From Aromatoleum anaerobium (lineage in GTDB: Bacteria; Pseudomonadota; Gammaproteobacteria; Burkholderiales; Rhodocyclaceae), in contig NZ_WTVG02000039.1 in assembly GCF_012910705.2 (NCBI RefSeq), forward strand, positions 310,001 to 374,000: a stretch of 64,000 bases of DNA, written 5' to 3'. The position numbers and the translations under genes were made by a program. Positions 47,931 through 55,875 of this stretch are shown here, one piece after another. Position 1 is the first letter of the stretch. The number at the start of each line of letters is the position of its first letter. Below the pieces are notes generated by a model, which was not told where the DNA came from, searched no databases, and saw nothing but the letters and a program-made list of their open reading frames with translations.

Positions 47931-48209
47931 ATGGAAACGGCACCCGACTTCGATGCGCTGCGCGCCGAGCGCAACCGGAAAACAATGGAAGCGCACCAGC
48001 GCCTGGCGGATGAACTCGGTGTGCCGCTCCAAACGCTGCGCAGCAACCACAACCCGAACGCCTGCTATTGCGCCTGCGCCAGCGGCGGGCCGTGCGAACA
48101 CAAGTGGGATGGCGAAGGCGTGGAGTTCGACGAAGGCCGAGGGTGGAGCGCCACCTGTTCGCGCTGCGGTGGGACGGCGATGAGCCACGACATGCGCGTG
48201 CTGCCATGA
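47931..48209 (+). CDS. cysteine-rich small protein co-cassetted with the Acb2-like gene
   Basis: 92 residues starting one base after the Acb2-like stop (METAPDFDALRAERNRKTME). It carries CYCACASGGPCEHKWDG and CSRCGG, a probable zinc ribbon. Being in the same cassette and coupled, it may be a partner or a separate counter-defence protein. Function unknown. Confidence 0.6.
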   Translation: METAPDFDALRAERNRKTMEAHQRLADELGVPLQTLRSNHNPNACYCACASGGPCEHKWDGEGVEFDEGRGWSATCSRCGGTAMSHDMRVLP

Positions 48210-48213
48210 AGAC

Positions 48214-48298
48214 GGCTAACTAAAATTCAACGACATGTCGCTTTCCACCGTTAACGCGACACGTCCGTGAACATTACGAAACTGGGGTTAACGCGACA
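48214..48298 (+). repeat. attC-like remnant and 12 bp direct repeats beside the integrase
   Basis: GGCTAAC (48214..48220) is the exact complement of GTTAGCC, the start of the Acb2 cassette. Two copies of GTTAACGCGACA follow (48250..48261 and 48287..48298), the second abutting the integrase stop. They may be integrase arm sites or the last cassette boundary. Confidence 0.5.
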
Positions 48299-49237
48299 TC
48301 ACCCCAGCCGGTCCGCCATCGATTCTGCCGACTCGGCATAGTAATGAAGCAGGCTCTTGATATCCCGGTGCCCGATCATCCGCGCGAGCTGGAGCACGTC
48401 GAGCTTCTTCGACAGCCGAGTGATCGCTTCGGATCGGGCATCGTGGAAATGCACATCTGGATGTCCGGCCGCATCCCGTGCCCGCTGAAAGCACTTCGAT
48501 GCGACGTGAGCGGAAAGGGTGAAAACTTCGTTCGGGTCCAGGTTCTCGCGCGCCTTAATGATCTCGCGCGCAGCGGTGGAGAGCGGCACCTTGCGCGCGT
48601 CGCCGTTTTTCGTGTCGCGCAGGGTGACGGCCTTCTCGCCCACGTCGGCCCAGCGTAGCCCGATGATCTCACCCAGGCGCATGCCGGTCTCCAGCGAGAA
48701 CCGAAACATCTGCCCCACCTGGGGCCCCTGCCGCGCCTTGTCCAGCTCCTTGGTGATGGCGTCGATCTCAACCTGAGCGATCCCGCGGCGCCGCGCCTTG
48801 CTTGTCTCCGGACGCTTCACCGACTCCATCGGCGACTTGTGCAGCCAGTGCCATTCGTCGACGGCCGTGTGGAAGATCGCCGACAGGATGATGAGTTCGC
48901 GCCGCACGGAGACCGGCGCAACCGCTTCACCGCGCGTGTCCCGGTAGGCGCCGATCATCTTCGGCGTGATCTGGTCGAGCGGCCGATCGACGCACTCCAT
49001 TTTCTCAAGCTGCGCCAACCGCGACAGTTCGGCCTGCGAGCCCTTGTGCGCCTCCGCGATCGGCCGGTACTTCTTGATTGCATCGCGCAGTGTGTGGCGC
49101 GCTAGAATGCCGTCCTGCTCCTGCTCGTCCGCCCAGGCTTTCGCCTCGCGCTTCGTGGGGAACGTCTTCGTCTTGCGAGTACGATCGACGCAGACATGCG
49201 CTCTCCAGCCGGCGCCCCGTTTTTCGAAGTGTGCCAT
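48299..49237 (-). CDS. int: phage tyrosine integrase
   Basis: 312 residues. Catalytic positions visible are Arg187 (ETGMRLGEIIGL), Lys210, His265 and Arg268 (HFHDARSEA), His290 (MIGHRD) and a Tyr at 299 or 300 (LHYY). The N-terminus is an AP2-like arm-binding domain (KTKTFPTKREAKAWADEQEQ). It lies at the right end of the prophage, next to ettA, with its start facing the chromosome. Prophage ends cannot be fixed because the left end is outside the window. Confidence 0.93.
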   Translation of the reverse strand: MAHFEKRGAGWRAHVCVDRTRKTKTFPTKREAKAWADEQEQDGILARHTLRDAIKKYRPIAEAHKGSQAELSRLAQLEKMECVDRPLDQITPKMIGAYRDTRGEAVAPVSVRRELIILSAIFHTAVDEWHWLHKSPMESVKRPETSKARRRGIAQVEIDAITKELDKARQGPQVGQMFRFSLETGMRLGEIIGLRWADVGEKAVTLRDTKNGDARKVPLSTAAREIIKARENLDPNEVFTLSAHVASKCFQRARDAAGHPDVHFHDARSEAITRLSKKLDVLQLARMIGHRDIKSLLHYYAESAESMADRLG

Positions 49238-49345
49238 GGTGTTCTGTGGTGTAAATTCTGGCGTAAATATCCTTCAGGATATCTTCGCTTACCGTCACAG
49301 GCAAACTTTAAGCGCATGAAAACGCGCGAATAAAAGGATTAGTAA

Positions 49346-51010
49346 ATGGCTCAGTACGTTATGAATATGCTCCGCGTGAGCAAGATCGTGCCGCCGAAAC
49401 GGCAGATCATCAAGGATATCTCCCTCTCGTTCTTTCCCGGCGCAAAAATCGGCCTGCTCGGCCTGAACGGCTCCGGCAAGTCCACGGTGCTGCGCATCAT
49501 GGCCGGCGTCGACAAGGAATATGACGGCGAGGTGCAGCACCTGCCGGGCATCCGCCTCGGCTACCTGCCGCAGGAACCGCAGCTCGACGCGGCGAAGACG
49601 GTCAAGGAAGAAGTCGAATCCGGCCTCGGCGAAATCCTCGAAGCGCGCGAGAAGCTTGACGCGATCTACGCCGCGTATGCCGAACCCGACGCCGACTTCG
49701 ACAAGCTCGCCGAAGATCAGGCGAAGTACGAGAACATTCTCGCGACCGCCGGCGCCGACATCGAGACGCAGATGGAAATCGCCGCCGACGCGCTGCGCCT
49801 GCCGCCGTGGGATGCGGTCATCGGCAAGCTCTCCGGCGGCGAAAAGCGCCGCGTCGCGCTGTGCAAGCTGCTGCTGTCGCGGCCCGACATGCTGCTGCTC
49901 GACGAGCCGACGAACCACCTCGACGCCGAATCGGTCGAGTGGCTCGAGCAATTCCTCACGCGCTTCCCCGGCACTGTCGTCGCCGTCACCCACGACCGCT
50001 ACTTCCTCGACAACGCGGCCGAATGGATCCTCGAACTCGACCGCGGCCACGGCATCCCGTGGAAAGGCAATTACTCGAGCTGGCTCGAGCAGAAGGGCGA
50101 ACGCTTGGCGCAGGAAAGCAAGCAGGAAGCCGCCCACCAGAAGGCGATGAAGACGGAACTGGAATGGGCGCGCTCGAACCCCAAGGCGCGTCAGGCCAAA
50201 TCGAAGGCGCGCCTCGCGCGCTACGAGGAAATGACGACGGTCGAATACCAGAAGCGCAACGAGACCCAGGAAATCTTCATTCCGCCCGGCGAGCGCCTCG
50301 GCAGCAAGGTCATCGAATTCAACGGCGTATCGAAAGCGTTCGGCGACAAGCTGCTGATGGACAACGTCAGTTTCAGCATCCCGCCGGGCGCGATCGTCGG
50401 CATCATCGGCCCGAACGGCGCCGGCAAGTCGACGCTGTTCAAGATGATCGAAGGCCGCGACAAGCCGGACGCCGGTGAAGTCGTCGTCGGCCCGACGGTC
50501 AAGATCGCCGCCGTCGACCAGACTCGCGAAGGCCTCGCCAACGACAAGACGGTGTTCGATGCGATCTCGGACGGCGCCGACGTGCTCACCGTCGGCCGCT
50601 TCGAAATGCCCAGCCGCGCCTACCTCGGCCGCTTCAACTTCAAGGGCGGCGACCAGCAGAAGATCGTCGGCAACCTATCCGGCGGCGAGCGCGGGCGACT
50701 CCACCTGGCCAAGACGCTGATCGCCGGCGGCAACGTGCTGCTGCTCGACGAACCGTCCAACGACCTCGACGTCGAGACCTTGCGCGCCCTCGAAGACGCG
50801 CTGCTCGAATTCGCCGGCTGCGCGCTCGTCATTTCCCACGACCGCTGGTTCCTCGACCGCATCTGCACGCACATCCTGTCGGCCGAAGGCGACTCGCAAT
50901 GGACGTTCTTCGCCGGCAACTACCAGGAATACGAAGACGACAAGAAGAAGCGCCTCGGCGAGGAAGGCGCCAAGCCGAAACGCATCCGCTACAAGCCGAT
51001 CAGCCGCTGA
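49346..51010 (+). CDS. ettA: energy-dependent translational throttle protein EttA
   Basis: 554 residues, an ABC-F protein with two ATPase domains. Walker A motifs are GLNGSGKST (residues 39 to 47) and GPNGAGKST near 355, with signatures LSGGEKRRVAL and LSGGERGRLHL and Walker B LLLDEPTNHLD. EttA binds the ribosomal E site and gates the first peptide bond according to ADP/ATP ratio. It is the first intact host gene past the prophage. Confidence 0.95.
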   Translation: MAQYVMNMLRVSKIVPPKRQIIKDISLSFFPGAKIGLLGLNGSGKSTVLRIMAGVDKEYDGEVQHLPGIRLGYLPQEPQLDAAKTVKEEVESGLGEILEAREKLDAIYAAYAEPDADFDKLAEDQAKYENILATAGADIETQMEIAADALRLPPWDAVIGKLSGGEKRRVALCKLLLSRPDMLLLDEPTNHLDAESVEWLEQFLTRFPGTVVAVTHDRYFLDNAAEWILELDRGHGIPWKGNYSSWLEQKGERLAQESKQEAAHQKAMKTELEWARSNPKARQAKSKARLARYEEMTTVEYQKRNETQEIFIPPGERLGSKVIEFNGVSKAFGDKLLMDNVSFSIPPGAIVGIIGPNGAGKSTLFKMIEGRDKPDAGEVVVGPTVKIAAVDQTREGLANDKTVFDAISDGADVLTVGRFEMPSRAYLGRFNFKGGDQQKIVGNLSGGERGRLHLAKTLIAGGNVLLLDEPSNDLDVETLRALEDALLEFAGCALVISHDRWFLDRICTHILSAEGDSQWTFFAGNYQEYEDDKKKRLGEEGAKPKRIRYKPISR

Positions 51011-51037
51011 ACGATTTATCACCGGGAGCCATACAAG

Positions 51038-52018
51038 ATGAAAAAAACCTTCAAGTGGATGCTTGCTTTTTGCGGCACGCTCGCCGTCCTCGCGCCGGTC
51101 GCACCCGCGCAGGCCGAGGCGCCGATGGTCAAGACACAGGTGCCGGGCTACTACCGCACGATGCTCGGGCAGTTCGAGATCACCGCACTCTATGACGGCG
51201 CGATCGAACTCGACCCGCAGCTGCTGAAGAACGTCAAGGAACAGGACCTCGAGCGGCTGCTGTCGCGGATGTTCGTTGCGGGGCCGAAGATGCAGACCGC
51301 GGTGAACGCCTACCTGATCAACACCGGCAGCAACCTCGTGCTCGTCGATGCCGGCGCCGCGAAGCTGTTCGGGCCGGGGCTGGGCCACATTGTCGGCAAC
51401 ATGCGCGCGGCCGGCTACGATCCGGCCCAGGTCGACACGGTGATCGTCACGCACCTGCATGGCGACCACATCGGCGGCCTCGGGGATTCCGCCGGCCAGA
51501 TGGTGTTTCCGAACGCGACCATCCATGTCGCGCAGCCCGACAACGACTTCTGGCTGTCGCAGCAAATGGCGGCGCAAGCGCCTGCCGAGATACAGCCGTT
51601 CTTCAAGATGGCCGTCGACGCCGCCGCGCCCTACCAGGCCCGCGGACAATGGAAAACCTTCGCCGAAGGCAGCGAAGTGGTCCCCGGCATCCGCGCCGTG
51701 AAGGCATATGGCCACACGCCCGGGCACACCGCGTACGCGGTGGAGTCCAATGGCAAGAAGCTGCTAATCTGGGGCGATGTCGTGCATTCGCACGCGGTGC
51801 AGTTCGCCCGGCCCGAGGTCGCGTTCGAGTTCGACGTCGACAAGGAGCAGGCGGTGGCGACGAGGAAAAGCCTGATGTATTCGCTGGCGGCAACGAAGAC
51901 GCTGGTCGCGGGCATGCACTTGCCGTTCCCCGGCATCGGCCATGTGCGTGCCGACGGCAAAGGCATCTACAGCTGGATTCCGGCCGAGTTCGCGCCGTTG
52001 CCGCCGGCCTCGCAGTGA
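51038..52018 (+). CDS. periplasmic metallo-beta-lactamase-fold hydrolase
   Basis: 326 residues with a signal peptide ending near AQAEA. The metal motif THLHGDHIGG is followed by the later His of GHTPGHTAY and Asp of IWGDVVHSH, giving a di-zinc site. A broad hydrolase family (lactonases, lactamases and others); substrate unknown. It lies 28 bases after ettA with a CCGGGAG site. Confidence 0.85.
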   Translation: MKKTFKWMLAFCGTLAVLAPVAPAQAEAPMVKTQVPGYYRTMLGQFEITALYDGAIELDPQLLKNVKEQDLERLLSRMFVAGPKMQTAVNAYLINTGSNLVLVDAGAAKLFGPGLGHIVGNMRAAGYDPAQVDTVIVTHLHGDHIGGLGDSAGQMVFPNATIHVAQPDNDFWLSQQMAAQAPAEIQPFFKMAVDAAAPYQARGQWKTFAEGSEVVPGIRAVKAYGHTPGHTAYAVESNGKKLLIWGDVVHSHAVQFARPEVAFEFDVDKEQAVATRKSLMYSLAATKTLVAGMHLPFPGIGHVRADGKGIYSWIPAEFAPLPPASQ

Positions 52019-52043
52019 TGCCGCCCGATTGGGGAAACGCGAA

Positions 52044-52241
52044 ATGACCTACGAAGAACACCTGGACGAAGTCACGACGCTGATCACCGAGAAATACGAC
52101 GTCGAAGACGACGAGGCGATCCGCATGACGATGCGCGCGCAAGCCGATGATTTCTTCAGCGGGCACGACGACGATCCGTCGCTGTGCACGCTGGATCGCG
52201 CGCACCAGGACGCCGCCGCGGTGTACCGGAAGTATCGTTGA
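52044..52241 (+). CDS. small acidic protein
   Basis: 65 residues (MTYEEHLDEVTTLITEKYDV), strongly acidic and helical. Resembles short conserved bacterial proteins of unknown function. It is 26 bases after the hydrolase gene and 17 bases before the methyltransferase gene, probably in one operon. Confidence 0.65.
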   Translation: MTYEEHLDEVTTLITEKYDVEDDEAIRMTMRAQADDFFSGHDDDPSLCTLDRAHQDAAAVYRKYR

Positions 52242-52257
52242 AGCGGGAGGGGCGGCA

Positions 52258-52902
52258 ATGAGCAACCCGGAGAAGCCCTCCGGCCGCGCGCCCGCGCTAC
52301 CGGAGGCGACGGCACGGACGCTCGCGCATTACGAGCATAACGCCGCGGCGTACTGGTCGGGCACGCGCGACCACGACGTCAGCCAGAACCTGGCTGCGCT
52401 GCTGAATGCGATCGAAGGCGAGCCGCCGTATTCAATCCTCGATTTCGGCTGCGGACCGGGACGCGATCTGCTGCGCCTGCGCCGGCTCGGCCACGAAGCC
52501 GTCGGCCTCGACGGGGCGAAGGAGTTCGTGGCGATGGCGCGGGCCTATTCGGGATGCGAAGTGCTGCACCAGGATTTCCTCGCGCTGGATCTGCCCGCGG
52601 GCCGCTTCGACGGCGTGTTCGCGAACGCCTCGCTGTTCCACGTCCCGAGCGCCGCGCTGCCCGAGGTGCTGCGCAAGCTGCACGCCACGTTGAAGCCGCG
52701 TGGCGTGCTGTTCTCGTCGAATCCGCGCGGCAACAACGAGGAAGGCTTCAATGGCGAGCGCTATGGCTGCTTCCACGACCTCGAAGCCTGGCGCGGCTAT
52801 GTCGGCGCCGCAGGCTTCACCGAGATCGAGCATTACTACCGGCCGCCCGGCCTGCCGCGCGACCAGCAACCGTGGCTCGCGACCGTGTGGCGCAAGGCCT
52901 GA
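52258..52902 (+). CDS. class I SAM-dependent methyltransferase
   Basis: 214 residues. Motif I is ILDFGCGPGRDLLRLRRLGH, followed by VGLDGAKEFVAMA, FDGVFANASLFHVP and the post-motif LKPRGVLFSSNPRG. A small-molecule or quinone-type methyltransferase; substrate not identifiable. It ends one base before the convergent antiporter gene. Confidence 0.8.
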   Translation: MSNPEKPSGRAPALPEATARTLAHYEHNAAAYWSGTRDHDVSQNLAALLNAIEGEPPYSILDFGCGPGRDLLRLRRLGHEAVGLDGAKEFVAMARAYSGCEVLHQDFLALDLPAGRFDGVFANASLFHVPSAALPEVLRKLHATLKPRGVLFSSNPRGNNEEGFNGERYGCFHDLEAWRGYVGAAGFTEIEHYYRPPGLPRDQQPWLATVWRKA

Positions 52903-52903
52903 A

Positions 52904-54235
52904 TCACCCGCGCCGGTGCGTGCCGATCGCTGCCGGCCGTCCCTCCGGCCAGAAACGCTCCATCAGTGGCTTGACGCTGGTGCCGTGGAAGATCACCGAC
53001 AGGGTCACGACGATCAGCGTCATGTGAATCAGCTCCAGCGCGACATCTTCCGGCAGGCCGTGCTGGATCGCGTACATCAGGTAATACAGCGAACCGATGC
53101 CACGCACACCGAACCAGCCGGCGAGTCCGCGAATGCGCCACGGCGTGCGCGTGCCGATCAGGCCGATCATCACGCTCACCGGGCGCGCCACGAGGAACAG
53201 GAACAGCGCCATCCCGACCGCGCGCCAGCTCCACGAATCGACGAACAGCGTGCCGCCGATGAGCAGGATCAGCAACAGTTCGGAGAGGCGCTCGAGATGC
53301 TCCTTGAAAATCAGCGACCCCTCGCTGAGGGTGGGCACGTCGTGAACCGGCGCGGCACGCGCCGCGTTCTCTCCCGTCTGCAGCCGGTCGGCCTTGTCGG
53401 GCGCGGCGCCTGCGAGCCTGCGTTCGGTTTGCCGCAACGCGACGGCGGCGAAGAACACCGCGAGGAAGCCCCACGCGCTCGCCATGACGCTCAAGCCATA
53501 CACGATGCCGATGAGGCCGAGGCCGAGAAAATCGTCGAGCAGACCGTGGGCCGCGTCAGCACGGCGCAGGCGAGCCACCCCATGCGCCATCGTCATGCCG
53601 CAGGCGACGCCGATCGCGAGCCCCGCGACGGTCGCCCACACCACGTCGACGAGCGCCCAGCGCAGCCCGAACTCGCCCAGCTCGTGCAGTCCGAGCAGGC
53701 CCAGACCCAGCATCACGAACGGAAACGCGCTGCCGTCGTTCATCCCCGCCTCGCAGGTCAGCGTGAAGCGCAGCCGGTCCCGGTCGCCGGGGTGGCGCGT
53801 CTGAACGTCGGTTGCGAGCACCGGATCGGTCGGAGCGAGGATCGCGCCGAGCAGCACCGCTGCGCCCAGCGGCAGCCCGAGTACGTAATGTCCGAACGCC
53901 GCGACCAGGCCCACGGTCACGGCCATCGATGCGAATGCCAGCAGGATCGGCGCTCGCCAGCGCGCGAGGCTCACCGGCACCGGCATCTTTACGCCCGCCG
54001 CATAGAGCGAGATCAGCACCGCCGCTTCGGTCAGCACTTCGAGCAGCGCCGATTCCTTGAGCGGATTAAAGTGGAACAGGTTCAGCACCGTCGGGCCCAC
54101 GATCAGGCCGACGGCGAGATAGATGATCGCCGCTGTTACCGGCAGACGCCGGATCATCGACGAGGCGAGGCCCCTGACGAGCAGCAGCCCGCCGACCAGC
54201 AGGAACCATTGCGCATTGGTCAGTCCGTTATCCAT
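52904..54235 (-). CDS. sodium/proton antiporter (CPA1, NhaP-like)
   Basis: 443 residues from the ATG at 54235 (MDNGLTNAQWFLLVGGLLLV). About 12 transmembrane helices. The ion-site region LLGAILAPTDPVLATDVQTR and the following CEAGMNDGSAFPFVMLGL are the CPA1 signature. It would exchange Na+ or K+ for protons at the inner membrane. Confidence 0.85.
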   Translation of the reverse strand: MDNGLTNAQWFLLVGGLLLVRGLASSMIRRLPVTAAIIYLAVGLIVGPTVLNLFHFNPLKESALLEVLTEAAVLISLYAAGVKMPVPVSLARWRAPILLAFASMAVTVGLVAAFGHYVLGLPLGAAVLLGAILAPTDPVLATDVQTRHPGDRDRLRFTLTCEAGMNDGSAFPFVMLGLGLLGLHELGEFGLRWALVDVVWATVAGLAIGVACGMTMAHGVARLRRADAAHGLLDDFLGLGLIGIVYGLSVMASAWGFLAVFFAAVALRQTERRLAGAAPDKADRLQTGENAARAAPVHDVPTLSEGSLIFKEHLERLSELLLILLIGGTLFVDSWSWRAVGMALFLFLVARPVSVMIGLIGTRTPWRIRGLAGWFGVRGIGSLYYLMYAIQHGLPEDVALELIHMTLIVVTLSVIFHGTSVKPLMERFWPEGRPAAIGTHRRG

Positions 54236-54426
54236 TGCAGATGCTCTTCCCTTCTCGTTGGGCCAACCGCCCGGCGCTTGCGCCCGATCAGTCGGCATTT
54301 ATTTTGGAAGGCGAAAGTATCTACGAATAAGCGGGCAGCCGCGCTACCGTTTCCTGCTGTTACGGGAAAACAGCCTGCAAGGCGCGCCCGGACGGGAAAG
54401 TCCATCCGGGCGGGGCAATTGCGCGA

Positions 54427-55605
54427 TCAGAAGAACAGGATGCCGCCGAGCGAAATCGTCCGCGTCTCCAGGTCGCCGGGGAAGAGATCGGCGCCGGTAC
54501 CTTTTTCGCGGTTGTACTCGCCGACCAGGGTGACGTATTTGTTGAGGCTGTGATAGACGCCGAACGTCGCCGAGCGGAACTTGTTCGTTTCCGCCAGCAG
54601 CCCGTCCTTGTCGCGGTTCTCGCCATAGTTCAGGCCGACCTTCGTCTTGCCGAACTTGTAGATCCCCTGCACGAAATAGCCCCTGCCCTTGGTCTCCTCG
54701 AACGGTGAGAAGAACAATGCGCCGACCGTCGACAGGCCCAGCCCCTTGCCGTCGAAGCCGTACGCTACCGCCTCGAAATTGCCGAATCCGAGCTTCGCGC
54801 CGAGTTCGAGGCCCCTGGCGTCGAAGCTGCCGTCGCCGCTGGTCGTCTGGTGGACCCCGCCCGCCCACACCGAGCCGCTCGTCGTGTCGCCCGCCTTCCA
54901 GTCGTAGTTCAGCATCGCCTGGAAGCCCGGATCCTCGGTCTCGTCGCCGGCAAAGCGGTTCGGGTCGAAGATGCCGGCGGAAGCCGAAAAGCCGCCCATC
55001 GTCGGCGTCGTGTAGGTGATCTGCGGCTGGAAGCCTGTGTACATGTAGCCGTGGCCGATCATGCCGAAGGTGGTGTTGAACGGCGTCGCAGCGTAGCTGT
55101 TGCCACCGACCCCGAGCAGCGTCATGTCGGCGAGGATGATCTTCTGGCCGAACAGGCCGATGTCGCGGCCGAGCTTCACCGTGCCCCAGTCGCTCGAGCC
55201 GAACTGGAAGTACAGGTTACGGGTATCGATCTGCGAGAACGGGCTGTCACAGCCGCGATCGCCGCCGCAGGACGGGTCGCTCGGCAGGCCGACGACGTCG
55301 GACTTGTCGTTGATCCCGGGTGCGAAGCCGACGTGGGCCTTGATGTCGAGACCCTCGACCTTGGTCGTGAACACGAAGTTGATCCAGCCGGGCAGCAGGC
55401 CGTTCGTCAGTGCCGAGTCCTTCGTCTTGACGTCGCCGACTTCCTGCGTGCGGTGCGCATAGAAACCGTTGATCGTGCCGTTGATGTCGAGCGTCGCATC
55501 GCCCTGCGAGAAGCTCACTGCGTGCGCCTGTCCGACGGCGGCCGCGCACATTGCCGTGATGAGCACGATGCGACCCGACGCCGCCATTTTCAATCCGCTA
55601 TTCAT
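54427..55605 (-). CDS. Gram-negative porin
   Basis: 392 residues from the ATG at 55605, five bases after AAGGAGG. A signal peptide ends at GQAHA. The mature protein has alternating beta-strands, FGSSDWGTVKLGRDIGLFGQ (the loop region of trimeric porins), and a C-terminal Phe (LGGILFF) as outer-membrane barrels require. A GC-rich hairpin follows the stop. Betaproteobacterial general porin type. Confidence 0.88.
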   Translation of the reverse strand: MNSGLKMAASGRIVLITAMCAAAVGQAHAVSFSQGDATLDINGTINGFYAHRTQEVGDVKTKDSALTNGLLPGWINFVFTTKVEGLDIKAHVGFAPGINDKSDVVGLPSDPSCGGDRGCDSPFSQIDTRNLYFQFGSSDWGTVKLGRDIGLFGQKIILADMTLLGVGGNSYAATPFNTTFGMIGHGYMYTGFQPQITYTTPTMGGFSASAGIFDPNRFAGDETEDPGFQAMLNYDWKAGDTTSGSVWAGGVHQTTSGDGSFDARGLELGAKLGFGNFEAVAYGFDGKGLGLSTVGALFFSPFEETKGRGYFVQGIYKFGKTKVGLNYGENRDKDGLLAETNKFRSATFGVYHSLNKYVTLVGEYNREKGTGADLFPGDLETRTISLGGILFF

Positions 55606-55875
55606 TCTTTCCTCCTTGGCCCTGTTCTTTGCCTTGTTCATGTCACGGTCCGCCCCTATCGGCGGCCGGCGCATTGCGGCCACGCGTTCAAGCGCGCCTG
55701 CATGCTCTTCGCAAGGCTTGGGCCAAGTGTTTCGTGATCAGGATTTGATCGCTTTTCGGAGTTTTTAGCGTTCATTTACTGCATTTCGCAGCAACACGTG
55801 ATCCGCTTCGACGCACCGCGGGAGGAATCACCGCAACAGAAATGTTTCAAGTTGGAACAGCTGCAGGAACACCCG
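55606..55875. other. 270 bp intergenic region
   Basis: Between the porin start and the TonB receptor stop. It should hold the porin promoter. I see no gene, tRNA or strong hairpin, and no convincing -35/-10 pair. Confidence 0.4.

Noticed and set aside
1-49300. Diversity-generating retroelement
   Set aside because: I looked for a reverse transcriptase motif and for template/variable repeats near the tail genes and found none in the window. The left part of the prophage is not visible.
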